DNA of 64,000 bases from Streptomyces xantholiticus (GCF_014651015.1 NZ_BMWB01000026.1:1-64000), one strand, 5' to 3'; positions 1 to 9,163 are shown, counted from the stretch's first letter. Numbers and translations are program-made. The notes: generated by a model from the sequence alone, not told the origin.

Positions 1-1335
1 CCCCACACCCTCCTCACCCACATCACCCAACGCGCCACCCACGTCTGGCAACACCAACCCCACCGGCTCCCAGCGCCCCGTAACGCCACGCACGATGACA
101 CGCACCCTGCATCCTCCGCGGTCTCACGTCGCACGCTCCTCAAGTTCGGCGGCGGAGCCGCCGCAGGCGTGGCAGCAGTGGGCGCAGGCATCTGGACCTG
201 GCTCGACAGGGGCAGCGGCAACGATGCACGGGCGGCTGACGCCGCCTCGCCCGCTCCCCAGGTCAGCAAGCTGCCTGGCTCGCTTTGGACCAGAAGGATC
301 TCCAGGAATTCCCAAGAGATCCATACCACTCCCTTGTTGGCAGGGGAGTGCCTCTCGATCACGACCACCGAAGGGCTGATCGGTTTCAATGCCAAGACGG
401 GGGAAGACATGTGGCTCCAGAAGGAGTTGTTGTCGGCCGGCTCTGTGGCGACCGACGGAGTTCGTATATATGCAGTCGCACCCCCCGAACCAGGTCGCCT
501 TCAACTGGCCCTCTGCACCGTAGATCTGGTGAGAGGATCCCTCGATCCTGTGGTCGTGCTTCCTGACTTCAACAGTGCTCTCAAGAACGGGAGAGTTCTG
601 TGCGTCTCAGGCGGCACGGCATTTCTTGTTGCAGGACAGGGCGAGACCGATGCCGGCGCCTCCTGGTACCTGATTGCCGCAGGCCTCGCTTCCGGAAAGG
701 AGCTCTGGCGCAGCGAGCTCGGCGCGCTGGAGAACCCCGCCCTAAAATCCTTCTACGCGGCGCGGTCCCTCGGCGGCAGCTTCCTCATGACTGTCGGCGA
801 CTCCGTCAATGAGACCCTCCTCAAGTGCTATGACGCCGGCACCGGGAAGCTTCGATGGACAGTTGAGCCCGGTTACGCTCTTACGGACGGCATCGTCATG
901 GACGAGGAGCATGTCTACCTGGGTGCCAACTCCTCGGCGCTGGAGAATCGCCACCAGGTGGTTTCGCTGCGTGTGACAGATGGCAGGACGGTCTGGGAAT
1001 ACGGCAAGGATGTACCCCAAGACCTTCCAGGTCCTGTGCTGCACGGCGGGATGCTGTACACCATGCGCTACGACGGAATTATCACGGCGATCGACGCGGC
1101 CAAGGGAAACCTTGTCTGGGAATCTTCCCCCGTACCGGCCAGGTATGGAGTCTCCTTCGTGACTGATAGAGACCTCTACGTCATCGGGGAATCTGGACTC
1201 GAAGTAATCGATACCCGTTCCCAGCGCACACGAAAGACGCTGACGATGCCGCAGGATGCCAGCTTCATCCCTGATGACAACGGCATGTTCATCGCTGCAC
1301 AGACCGACCTTATCGCCGGCTTCCCCACGGCATGA
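1..1335 (+). CDS. Ser/Thr kinase-type membrane protein, C-terminal part with PQQ-like beta-propeller (5' end outside window)
   Basis: The reading frame is open from base 1 with no stop, so this is the 3' part of a larger gene; the internal ATG at 169 is not a credible start because the matching membrane segment begins upstream of it. A tail of polar residues leads into SRRTLLK (bases 124-144) and a hydrophobic stretch, then about 360 residues with repeated GxxLW/VWE-type blades typical of PQQ-like (BamB-type) beta-propellers. The next gene has the same order (kinase, SRRRFL plus membrane segment, propeller), so I infer that the missing N-terminus is a protein kinase. The propeller would face outside and could sense a ligand or wall component. 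Paralogous tandem pair with the following gene, 42 bp away and in the same direction. The kinase identity is inference; the propeller and membrane segment are seen. Confidence 0.8.
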   Translation, partial: PHTLLTHITQRATHVWQHQPHRLPAPRNATHDDTHPASSAVSRRTLLKFGGGAAAGVAAVGAGIWTWLDRGSGNDARAADAASPAPQVSKLPGSLWTRRISRNSQEIHTTPLLAGECLSITTTEGLIGFNAKTGEDMWLQKELLSAGSVATDGVRIYAVAPPEPGRLQLALCTVDLVRGSLDPVVVLPDFNSALKNGRVLCVSGGTAFLVAGQGETDAGASWYLIAAGLASGKELWRSELGALENPALKSFYAARSLGGSFLMTVGDSVNETLLKCYDAGTGKLRWTVEPGYALTDGIVMDEEHVYLGANSSALENRHQVVSLRVTDGRTVWEYGKDVPQDLPGPVLHGGMLYTMRYDGIITAIDAAKGNLVWESSPVPARYGVSFVTDRDLYVIGESGLEVIDTRSQRTRKTLTMPQDASFIPDDNGMFIAAQTDLIAGFPTA

Positions 1336-1377
1336 CGCGCTCTCGCCCCCGTTCCTCCGACATCAGAAAGAGTTCTC

Positions 1378-3432
1378 ATGCAGCCCCTCGGCCCCGGCGA
1401 TCCCCTTCGGCTCGGTCCCTACCGGCTCCTGGGGGTCCTAGGGGCCGGCGGCATGGGGCGTGTCTATCTGGGCCAGGACGGCGCAGGGAGGACGGCCGCC
1501 GTGAAGGTGCTGCACCCGGCTCTGACGAACGACCACAACCTTGCGCAGCGGTTTGTTCGTGAGGCCCAGGCAGCCCGAACGGTCACCAGTCGTGGCGTAG
1601 CCCGGTTGCTCGACGCTCAGACGGAAGCCGGACGGCTATGGATCTCGACCGAGTTTCTGGCAGGGCCGACGCTCGACAGCGCAGTCGAGAAGCATGGGCC
1701 TCTTGACGAGTCTGCACTGCGTTACCTGGCTCACTCACTGGCCCGTACCCTCAGTGACATCCACCGCGCAGGCCTCATCCATCGGGACATCAAGCCGTCC
1801 AACATCGTGCTCACGTCGACAGGCCCGCGAGTGATCGACTTCGGCATCGCCCGCCCAGAACACGGCCTTACTCTCACGACTACCGGGCAAGCACCCGCAA
1901 CTCCGGGATACGGAGCGCCGGAGCAGGTTCTGGGCCAGCGGGTGGGACCTTCGGCGGATGTCTTCTCGCTGGGCGCCGTCCTCGCGTACGCGGCCAGCGG
2001 GCGCCGAACCTTCGACGGTGCGCACATCGCAGCCGTGCAGTACGAGGTCGTTCATGGAGAGCCACAGCTGAACCTCGTGCCGCAGCAGTTCCGCAGTCTC
2101 ATTGAACCCCTTCTGTCGAAGGTGCCGGGAAATCGCCCTCTGCCCGAGCAGATCGCACGGGTCTTCACCGCCCGACGCGGAGACGAGAAGAACTGGCGTA
2201 CGAGCGCTCTCGCATCTGACATCAAAGACCGCGAAGCCGAGGTGACCCGCTTCGTCACAGCAGTCGGCCCGACGGCCGAACGCCAGCCGTCGCGCCGCAG
2301 GTTCCTCGTCGCATCGCTGGTCGCCGGAGGCGTAGCCCTGACCGCAGTCGGCGGAAGCGCAGCCTGGTGGATGAACAATCGCCGCGGCGAGCCGGTTGCC
2401 ATTCCACCGGACGCGGACTCCGTTGCCTATGACGAGTACGCCGACGGAAGGTCTCCCCGACCGCTGTGGGGACCGTTGAGCGTGGCTGCACGGGGCACGG
2501 TCCCCCAGCCACTTGCCATGCACGGAGTAGTGATCTTCAGCGCTCGTGACAGTGGTCTGGCTGCCCACCAGGCAGTAGACGGTAAGGCAGTATGGCGTCT
2601 TCCTGAAGCGTCCGGCACAGCGGGAACGCTGCAACTGTCGGAGGCGGACTTCATAGCGGTCACGGACAAGGGCGAGGTCGTTTCCTTGAACGCCTCGACC
2701 GGGGAGCAGCTGTGGGCGGTGCCCGCAGATGCTGAACGGCTGCTCGCCTTGGACGAATCCTGTGTCTACGTACTCACACGTGCCGATGAGATCCGAGCTG
2801 TCGAAATGTCCGAACCTAAGCCGTTGTGGACGGTGAAAGCGCCGGAGGGCATGCAAACCGCCGACCGTCCGCTGGCCGCGGCGGGTGGTGAACGCCTGGT
2901 CATTTCTGGTTCGAACGGGGTCGTGATCGCTTTGAGCACGGATTCAGGCCGTGAGGTCTGGCGGCGCAGTCAAGGCTGGGGACCCGCGATGCCTGCTATT
3001 GACCGGTCCAGCGTGTATCTCGGCGGCACAGACCTCGCCGCCCTGATGCTGGCGGACGGCACTGAACGGTGGACCGTTTCCGGCTACGCCTCCTCCCCCG
3101 TAGATGGGTGGGGCGCTCCTTGGCTCAAGGAACAGGTTGTCTATTCCTTCAACGGCGGCCGAGCCCAATCGGTGCGCATGTCCAACGGCGACACGGACAT
3201 GCGGGGGACCGACTCAGTGGAATCGGACGTGATGATCGCCCTTCCACCCGTCATAGAAGGGAGAAGCGTACTGGTGGACGGAGTGGAAGGCGTGTCGGTA
3301 TTCCACGACCCCCCGTCCAGGCTTGCGTGGGTGTACAGGTCCGACACAGGAACACCCACCGTGATGGCGGGATCGGGACGGCGGGTGTTCCTCGTGAACG
3401 ACGGAAATCTGACCGCCGTACCCGTCTTGTAG
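1378..3432 (+). CDS. Membrane Ser/Thr protein kinase with C-terminal PQQ-like beta-propeller
   Basis: A Hanks-type kinase of 684 residues. The glycine loop (LGAGGMGRVY, ~21-30), the ATP lysine in AAVKVL (~43), the catalytic loop HRDIKPSN (135-142), DFG (154-156) and the GAPEQ activation-loop end are all present, so the kinase should be active. A single membrane segment (~308-331) preceded by SRRRFL separates it from a ~320-residue extracytoplasmic region with PQQ-like repeats (LWGPL, VWRLPE, LWAVP, VWRRSQ, RWTVSG). The start is supported by a GAAAGAG ribosome site five bases before the ATG. It phosphorylates Ser/Thr of unknown targets, presumably in response to a signal bound by the propeller. 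It is convergent with the mycosin gene (16 bp apart). Confidence 0.93.
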   Translation: MQPLGPGDPLRLGPYRLLGVLGAGGMGRVYLGQDGAGRTAAVKVLHPALTNDHNLAQRFVREAQAARTVTSRGVARLLDAQTEAGRLWISTEFLAGPTLDSAVEKHGPLDESALRYLAHSLARTLSDIHRAGLIHRDIKPSNIVLTSTGPRVIDFGIARPEHGLTLTTTGQAPATPGYGAPEQVLGQRVGPSADVFSLGAVLAYAASGRRTFDGAHIAAVQYEVVHGEPQLNLVPQQFRSLIEPLLSKVPGNRPLPEQIARVFTARRGDEKNWRTSALASDIKDREAEVTRFVTAVGPTAERQPSRRRFLVASLVAGGVALTAVGGSAAWWMNNRRGEPVAIPPDADSVAYDEYADGRSPRPLWGPLSVAARGTVPQPLAMHGVVIFSARDSGLAAHQAVDGKAVWRLPEASGTAGTLQLSEADFIAVTDKGEVVSLNASTGEQLWAVPADAERLLALDESCVYVLTRADEIRAVEMSEPKPLWTVKAPEGMQTADRPLAAAGGERLVISGSNGVVIALSTDSGREVWRRSQGWGPAMPAIDRSSVYLGGTDLAALMLADGTERWTVSGYASSPVDGWGAPWLKEQVVYSFNGGRAQSVRMSNGDTDMRGTDSVESDVMIALPPVIEGRSVLVDGVEGVSVFHDPPSRLAWVYRSDTGTPTVMAGSGRRVFLVNDGNLTAVPVL

Positions 3433-3448
3433 CGGTACCTCTTCGCTT

Positions 3449-4651
3449 CTAGCCGCGACGGGCCCGGGCGACCGGAATCGCGACTGCGGCCCCGATGAGC
3501 AGGGCCGCGCCCACTCCGAGCGCGATCCACAAGCCTGCATTGCTCTCGTCGTCGGAGGAAGGAGCAGCGGCAGCCGATTGCTGGTTGTCGCCCTGGCTGC
3601 CGGCGGCAGGCTTGGAATCCTCTGGGGAGGGGGACGGAGAAGCGGCCGCCGCCAGGTCAGGCAGCGGGTACTCGCCTGCGGGGCCGGGATTCCCAGGGGA
3701 CTTCAGGGCAATGCGCGGACGGACGACGCCGTAACCGATCGAGTCGTTGCGCTTGTTGCCGCTCCGCGGACCACCTGCCGTATTGAGCATGACCCGCAGT
3801 ACCTGGTTGTTCGTCCACTCCGGGTACTTGGACCAAATCAGCGCGGCGGAGGCGGAGGCGAGGGCTGTGGCGTCACTCGTGCCGTGACTTCTGCAGTAGA
3901 GGGAACTGTCCTTGTTGCAGGCTGAGACGATGTCGACCCCTGGGGCAACCAAATCGACTTCCGGTCCAGTCGCCGACTCCGGCGCCCTGTTCACTTGTTT
4001 ATCGACACTACCGACTCCGACCACACCGGGCACGGCGGCGGGGTACTCCACCACCGAGGTTCCTGTGTTTCCCGTAGCGGCGAAAAGTAGTGCCCCCTTG
4101 TCCAGCGCATACTGGACCGCCTCGGTCACAATGTCTGATTGCTTCGGACCGCCGATGGACATATTGATCACCTTGGCGGACGAGTCCGCCGCATAGCGGA
4201 TCGCTGCGGCCAGCGTTCTCTCGTGATCCTTGCCCGTCTGCTCACCGTTCTCCTTCCAGAGACGGATGGGAAGGATCTTGGTTCCCGGCGCCAAGCCGTA
4301 TGCACCTGCACCCATGCCGGTGCCTGCGATGACGGCGGCGATGCCGGTCCCGTGACCCTCGGCATCGTCTGCGTAGGTCCCGGCTTCAGGGGAGAAGTCC
4401 CGCCCTTCCAGTACCTGTCCACGCAGGGCAGGAAGATCTGGGTCCACGCCCGAGTCGATCACAGCGACGGTCACTCCTTCGCCGGTACTCGTTTTCCACA
4501 TCTCGTCAGCGTGCATGGCGTCGAGGTGCCATTGCATCGATCGAACAGACTCCGCATGAGCAGGTGTAGCTGCGACACCCACCAGCAGAAGCCCCAAGGT
4601 GGCCGAGATCGATCGGCCAAGCCGGGCCTTGTGACGGCTACTGGTACGCAT
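3449..4651 (-). CDS. mycP: Type VII secretion-associated serine protease (mycosin)
   Basis: Subtilisin-family (S8) membrane-anchored protease. From the ATG at 4651 the catalytic triad reads Asp66 (VIDSG), His100 (GHGTG) and Ser259 (HGTSDA), with the oxyanion Asn in AATGN (~195). An N-terminal signal peptide ends near AHA (~33), and a Pro/Ser-rich linker leads to a C-terminal membrane helix (~375-396) ending in ARARRG. Length (400) and layout fit mycosins, which stabilise and process parts of ESX/T7SS machines on the outer face of the membrane. An in-frame ATG at 4657 exists, but the GAAGGA site lies at proper distance only from 4651. It follows two WXG-like genes in the same direction (23 bp gap), as expected for a T7SS locus, yet no core ESX membrane gene is next to it. 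Confidence 0.88.
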   Translation of the reverse strand: MRTSSRHKARLGRSISATLGLLLVGVAATPAHAESVRSMQWHLDAMHADEMWKTSTGEGVTVAVIDSGVDPDLPALRGQVLEGRDFSPEAGTYADDAEGHGTGIAAVIAGTGMGAGAYGLAPGTKILPIRLWKENGEQTGKDHERTLAAAIRYAADSSAKVINMSIGGPKQSDIVTEAVQYALDKGALLFAATGNTGTSVVEYPAAVPGVVGVGSVDKQVNRAPESATGPEVDLVAPGVDIVSACNKDSSLYCRSHGTSDATALASASAALIWSKYPEWTNNQVLRVMLNTAGGPRSGNKRNDSIGYGVVRPRIALKSPGNPGPAGEYPLPDLAAAASPSPSPEDSKPAAGSQGDNQQSAAAAPSSDDESNAGLWIALGVGAALLIGAAVAIPVARARRG

Positions 4652-4674
4652 CCTCATCCTTCGCGATTGCTGTT

Positions 4675-6183
4675 TCAGTCGATGACCGGCGGTACGACGC
4701 GCCGACTGCCCTGCTGCCAGGTCTCTTCGTCTTCGGACAGGTAATCGGGGCGCTCGCCATTCTCGTCGTCCCGACGCCGACCACTGCTGTTCGCTCCAGC
4801 GCCCATCGCGCCCGTACGACCCACTTGACCGGGACCGGTCCCGCCACTGGTGGGGGCTCCGCGTACCAGGCCAGACCCCCCGGGCGTGAACGGGCGAGCT
4901 CCTGTCTGTCCTGACTGAAGAGGGCGACCACCGACCATGCCACCACCCTCCGAAGCCAGACGACGGCCACTGATGCCGCTGCCCTGTCCGGGGCCCATCG
5001 GGCCGTTGGGCATCCCTGGCATTCCCGTCATGCTGCGCCCCATGGGACCGCGAGCAGTTGAACTGCCCTCACCACCGATCACGGTGCCACGAGGAATGCC
5101 ACCGGTCGTCCTACCCGTAGTAGGCGAAACGGGGCGCCCGCCCGTGATGCCGCTCTCGCGAGGCACTCTGGCGTTGAGGCCACCATGCGGCGGCACGATG
5201 TTCCGCGCACCTGGGAGTGACTTTCCGCTTCCGGGCAAACCAGGGGCCGGTGGCCCGGACTTGCCCACCTGGGAGGGGGGCACTGGAGTGACAGGCGGAA
5301 GGACGTTGTGATCCGGCCGATTTGTCGAGGTCGTCGGCCCCGGACTGGTTTGTGGGAGCTGGGACTGCGGAGGCAGTGTCTCCACGCTGTCGATACCCAT
5401 TTCGACAGGTCGCTCTTGCCTGGGCGCGATCCCATCACGCGACACGACAGAAGTAGTGTCCGACCGCCCCTCCTTCAACTCCCGGCTCATCGCGGGCACA
5501 TACTGATCGCCGGTTCCGCGATCATTCGCACCGACGTTTCGGTCGGTTCCGCCCCCGCTGTACTCTGCCCGCACGGGTGCCGGCGGCACGAACTCACCCG
5601 GCGGCGGCGGGAACGTCGGCGGCTCCGCGGCGCTGATCACGAATGTTGAGAACGAGTAGGACTGAGCCAGCTTGTTCATCTGCTGCACGGCCTGGGCGTG
5701 GTCCTCATTCAACTTGGCCCACGCTTCACTCCTGATGTCTTTGGAATCAGGGTCGTTGTGGTACTTCACGGCAGCGTCGTAGTTCGCCTGCGCGGTCGCG
5801 TCCTTGGCGGGCAGGTTGGCCTTCACTTCCCGGAGCGTCTGTGCCGCGTTGCCCATCCACGTACCGCCGGTGGTGCTGTACGTCCCGAGTTGGAGCGTTG
5901 CCTTCCACGCCTGCTCGCCCCACAGCTCCATCGCTTTGCCGGTCTCGCCCACCCAGTCGACACCCTCGATGTAAGCCTTGAGGTCCTCAGCGATCTCGGT
6001 GATCGTCTTACCAGCATCGGTCAACTGGGCGGACATCGTCTTCAGGGTCTCAGGATTGGCCGCGGCCACCATGGCGAGCATCTGCTCGTGCGTCTTGGAC
6101 TCGAAATCGGTGGTCCCGAAGAAGCGACCCAGGAACCCCAAGGAAGGCATGCCCCCTCCGCCGCCCTCTTTCGGTTCAGCCAT
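4675..6183 (-). CDS. Putative type VII secretion substrate: WXG-like helical head with long Pro/Gly-rich tail
   Basis: A 502-residue protein. Residues ~28-180 look helical and contain two W-x-G turns, WVG (in DWVGETGKAMELW) and WMG (in TWMGNAAQTL), the hallmark of WXG100/PPE-like secreted proteins. From ~190 onward the protein is low-complexity: Pro-rich at first (FPPPPGEFVPP), then Gly/Arg/Pro/Thr-rich with recurring GGRP/GTRP-like units, ending in an acidic DEETWQQGSRR segment. Such heads plus long flexible tails occur in large actinobacterial T7SS substrates. It is likely co-transcribed with the upstream small coiled protein and the downstream mycosin. Strong GGGGAAG site before the ATG. 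Secretion is inference from motif and neighbours. Confidence 0.72.
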   Translation of the reverse strand: MAEPKEGGGGGMPSLGFLGRFFGTTDFESKTHEQMLAMVAAANPETLKTMSAQLTDAGKTITEIAEDLKAYIEGVDWVGETGKAMELWGEQAWKATLQLGTYSTTGGTWMGNAAQTLREVKANLPAKDATAQANYDAAVKYHNDPDSKDIRSEAWAKLNEDHAQAVQQMNKLAQSYSFSTFVISAAEPPTFPPPPGEFVPPAPVRAEYSGGGTDRNVGANDRGTGDQYVPAMSRELKEGRSDTTSVVSRDGIAPRQERPVEMGIDSVETLPPQSQLPQTSPGPTTSTNRPDHNVLPPVTPVPPSQVGKSGPPAPGLPGSGKSLPGARNIVPPHGGLNARVPRESGITGGRPVSPTTGRTTGGIPRGTVIGGEGSSTARGPMGRSMTGMPGMPNGPMGPGQGSGISGRRLASEGGGMVGGRPLQSGQTGARPFTPGGSGLVRGAPTSGGTGPGQVGRTGAMGAGANSSGRRRDDENGERPDYLSEDEETWQQGSRRVVPPVID

Positions 6184-6225
6184 CTCGCTTCCCCACCCTT
6201 CCCCGTGTTTTCATGTCCGGCGACA

Positions 6226-6750
6226 TCAGAAGTCCGTTCCGCCTGAGGTGTCGCCCTGCCCCGTCTCACCCTTGGGCTTGTCGTCGCCCGTAGGCCGCTC
6301 CGCCTCGCGGCGCTCCTGCTCACGCCGGTCAACGGTCGCCTGCGCGTCCGCGTAGATGCGGTTCATGCGCAATTTCAGGTCGTCCTCGATATTCTGAAAG
6401 CCTTTGGACGCCCCAGTCACAGCGATACTCAGACCCTCGATCTGACCCGCGAGTCCCTTGGACAGGTTCTTCAGCTCCGCGTGAACCTTCTTGTAGATCC
6501 CGAAGAATGCCTTCGCCTCATCGAACTCGACGCCGATGTCTCCCTCCGCGATCTCCCCGTCGGCCAGCTTGCTGGGAGCAGCCGGCGATGCCTCGAGCCG
6601 GATCAGCAGCTTGTCCACGCGGGCCTTGAACGCCTGCAACTCCCCAGCGTCGACGTCCAGGTCCTTGCCACTGCCGCCCCCGCTGGGCGCGCTGGGCTTC
6701 GGCATCGGCGGGCCGTACACCGGCCGCCCCGTCCCGTCGTCCTCCGCCAC
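6226..6750 (-). CDS. Small helical protein of the T7SS satellite locus (WXG100/ESAT-6-like in size and context)
   Basis: 174 residues beginning at a GTG with a good GGGGAGG site five bases upstream. After a Pro/Gly N-terminus there is a long amphipathic helical region (ELQAFKARVDKLLIRLE, then KAFFGIYKKVHAELKNLSK, then KGFQNIEDDLKLRMNRIY), and a charged Arg/Glu/Lys tail ending in GGTDF. No W-x-G is present. It lies directly upstream of the WXG-like protein and mycosin. The helical-hairpin character and position suggest a partner or chaperone of the downstream substrate, similar to paired ESX proteins. I do not recognise a named family, so the function remains open. Confidence 0.7.
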   Translation of the reverse strand: MAEDDGTGRPVYGPPMPKPSAPSGGGSGKDLDVDAGELQAFKARVDKLLIRLEASPAAPSKLADGEIAEGDIGVEFDEAKAFFGIYKKVHAELKNLSKGLAGQIEGLSIAVTGASKGFQNIEDDLKLRMNRIYADAQATVDRREQERREAERPTGDDKPKGETGQGDTSGGTDF

Positions 6751-6847
6751 GAATGCCTCCCCGTTTACACACGTCTACAGGGATCACTGTACCGAGTGGG
6801 CATGACACCGCGCATCCCTGGATTGCACTAGCAACTCCCCAAGTACG

Positions 6848-9163
6848 TCACGGCTTTGGAACAGCCACCGCCGCCTGGGGCCGGATCGGGAGGCGGTTGA
6901 TCGGGCGGCCGGTGGCGGCGCGGACCGCGGAGGCGACGGCAGCCGGCGAGGTGACGACCGGGGCCGCGCTGGCGGGTTTGGCGCCGAAGGGGGCCACGAC
7001 GTCGCGCTCTTCGACGAGTTTGACGATGCGAATGTCGGGGGCGTCCAGGGCCGTGGGGAGGGCGTAGCCGGTGAGGTCCGGGTGGCGGATCAGCCCGCGG
7101 GCGGTGCGGAGGTTCTCCGTGAGGGCCGCGCCGACACCCTGGGTGACGCCGGCCTCGATGCGGGTGGCCAGTTGGGCGGGGTTGAGGATGCGGCCGACGT
7201 CCTGGGCGACGGCCATCTCGACCACGCGGACGGAGCCGAGTTCGATGTCGACGTCGACGACGGCTCGGATCGCGCAGAACGCGAGACCGACGAAGGCGTC
7301 GCCCTGACCCGACTCGTCCAGGGGCTCGGTGGGGTGGGGGCGGCACTGGGCGGTGGCCCAGAGTTCCTTGCCGTCCATGGCTTCGGTGACCGTCGTCGAC
7401 AGGACGCCGTCGTACGACGTGATCTTGCCGTCGGTGATCTGGAGCAGTTCGGTGGACATGCCGAACTTGTGGGCCAGCGGCTGGAGAAGCTGGGTGCGGA
7501 CCATCTTGGCGGCGCGTTCGACGGCGCCGCCGGACACCCAGGTGTGGCGGCCGTGGGCGGCCGGGCCGGCCGGGGGCTGGTCGGTGTCCACGGCGGCGAC
7601 GCGGACGTCCTCGACGCCGAGCGTCTCCTGCACGATCTGGCGGGCCAGGGTGGAGAATCCGGAGCCGGTCTCCACGGCCGCGCAGATGACCGTCGCCACT
7701 CCGTCCTGGACCCGGACCGTGGCGGTGGAGACCTCGTCGGTGCCTTCCGCGCCGAGCATGTGGACCATGCCGAGGGCGTAGCCGACGCCGCGGCGTACCG
7801 CGCCCGGTTCGCCGGCGCCTTCGGGGCCGCCGGGGAGGAGCCAGTCGTGCTCCGGGGAGTCCTTGGGGAGGGGCGGGAGGGGGAAGTCGCGTACGGCCTG
7901 GAGCAGTTCGGCCACGGGGGCCGGGCAGGTGACGGTCTGGCCGGTGGGCAGGATGTCGCCGGTGGCCAGGACGTTGCGCAGGCGGATCTCGGTCTGGTCC
8001 AGGCCCAGTTTCGCGGCGAGCTTGTCCATCTGCGCCTCGTATGCGGCGCAGACCTGCATCGCTCCCTCGCCGCGCACATGTCCTGACGGCGGGTTGTTCG
8101 TACGGACCGCCCAGCCCTCGATGTGGGCGTGCGGTACGACGTACGGACCGCAGGCGAAGGCGACTGCGGCGGCCAGGGACTCGGACGAGGCGTCGGCGTA
8201 CGCACCCGCGTCCAGCAGCAGCTGGGCCTCGACCTTGACCAGGTGGCCCTCGGCGTCCGCGTGGTGGCGGTAGCGCAGCAGCGTGGGGTGGCGGTGGGCG
8301 TGGCCGAGGAAGGACTCCTCGCGGGTGGCGGTGAGCTTGACCGGGCAGCCGGTACGGAGGGCCAGCAGTCCGAGCGGAAGCTGGAAGCCGGGGTCCTCGC
8401 GGTCGCCGGTCGCGCCGGGGACGCCGGTGACGACGACCTTGACGCGTTCCGGTTCCAGGCCGAAGCAGGCGGCGGCCAGGTCGCGGTCGGTGTGCGGGTC
8501 GGTGGAGGCGACGTAGAGCTCGACGCCGCCGTCGGGGCGGGGCACGGCGAGGCCGGCCTCCGCGCCGATGGGGGCCGGGTCCTGGCGGCCGATGCGGTAG
8601 AGGCCCTCGACGATCACCTCGCCGGTGGCGTCGGCGTCGCCGTAGCGCAGCGGGATGTGGCGGATGAGGTTGCCGTCGGGGTGCAGCGGTTCGGCGGCGA
8701 AGGCCTTCTCGGGGTCGGTGACCGGTTCGAGGACCTCGTACTCGACCGCGATCGCCGCCGCTGCGAGGCGGGCGGTGTCGGGGTGGTCGGCCGCGACCGC
8801 GGCGATCGCCTCGCCGTGGTGGCGGACGGTCTCCGCGGCGAAGACGGGCCGGTCCGCGATGCGCCTGCCGTACGAGCCGTCGCCCGGGACGTCCTCGTGG
8901 GTGATCACCGCATGCACGCCGGGCATCTCCCTGGCGGCGGAGGTGTCGACGGAGACGATGCGGGCGTGCGGGTGCGGCGAGCGGAGCAGTGCGGCCCACA
9001 GCAGGCCTTCCGCCCACAGGTCGGAGGCGTAGGGGAAGGTGCCCTCGCTCTTCGCGCGGGTGTCGGCCGCGGGGAGTGACACGCCGAGGCCGTGGGCAGG
9101 AGGTTCCGGCTGGGGACTGTCGACCTGCTGCGGCATCGCAGTGGTGGCCGCGTCGTTGCTCAC
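6848..9163 (-). CDS. Xanthine dehydrogenase family protein, molybdopterin-binding subunit
   Basis: 771 residues matching the large (MoCo) subunit of the xanthine oxidase family: N-terminal aldehyde-oxidase/XDH a/b hammerhead region (YASDLWAEGLLWAALLRSPHPHARI), then the long molybdopterin domain with the expected blocks (HVRGEGAMQVCAAYEAQMDKLA, GFSTLARQIVQETLG, VEMAVAQDVGRILNP, GVTQGVGAALTE). It would hydroxylate a heteroaromatic or aldehyde substrate. Third gene of a translationally coupled operon: its GTG overlaps the stop of the 2Fe-2S gene (GTGA), with a GGAGG site. The C-terminal segment usually holding the catalytic glutamate (GAKGVGE in canonical enzymes) reads GAKPASAAP here, so activity or substrate may differ from true xanthine dehydrogenase. 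Confidence 0.9.
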   Translation of the reverse strand: MSNDAATTAMPQQVDSPQPEPPAHGLGVSLPAADTRAKSEGTFPYASDLWAEGLLWAALLRSPHPHARIVSVDTSAAREMPGVHAVITHEDVPGDGSYGRRIADRPVFAAETVRHHGEAIAAVAADHPDTARLAAAAIAVEYEVLEPVTDPEKAFAAEPLHPDGNLIRHIPLRYGDADATGEVIVEGLYRIGRQDPAPIGAEAGLAVPRPDGGVELYVASTDPHTDRDLAAACFGLEPERVKVVVTGVPGATGDREDPGFQLPLGLLALRTGCPVKLTATREESFLGHAHRHPTLLRYRHHADAEGHLVKVEAQLLLDAGAYADASSESLAAAVAFACGPYVVPHAHIEGWAVRTNNPPSGHVRGEGAMQVCAAYEAQMDKLAAKLGLDQTEIRLRNVLATGDILPTGQTVTCPAPVAELLQAVRDFPLPPLPKDSPEHDWLLPGGPEGAGEPGAVRRGVGYALGMVHMLGAEGTDEVSTATVRVQDGVATVICAAVETGSGFSTLARQIVQETLGVEDVRVAAVDTDQPPAGPAAHGRHTWVSGGAVERAAKMVRTQLLQPLAHKFGMSTELLQITDGKITSYDGVLSTTVTEAMDGKELWATAQCRPHPTEPLDESGQGDAFVGLAFCAIRAVVDVDIELGSVRVVEMAVAQDVGRILNPAQLATRIEAGVTQGVGAALTENLRTARGLIRHPDLTGYALPTALDAPDIRIVKLVEERDVVAPFGAKPASAAPVVTSPAAVASAVRAATGRPINRLPIRPQAAVAVPKP

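Noticed and set aside
169..1335. ATG at 169 as the start of the first gene
   Set aside because: The frame is open to base 1 and the membrane segment homologous to that in the next gene begins before 169, so the gene is simply cut by the window edge.
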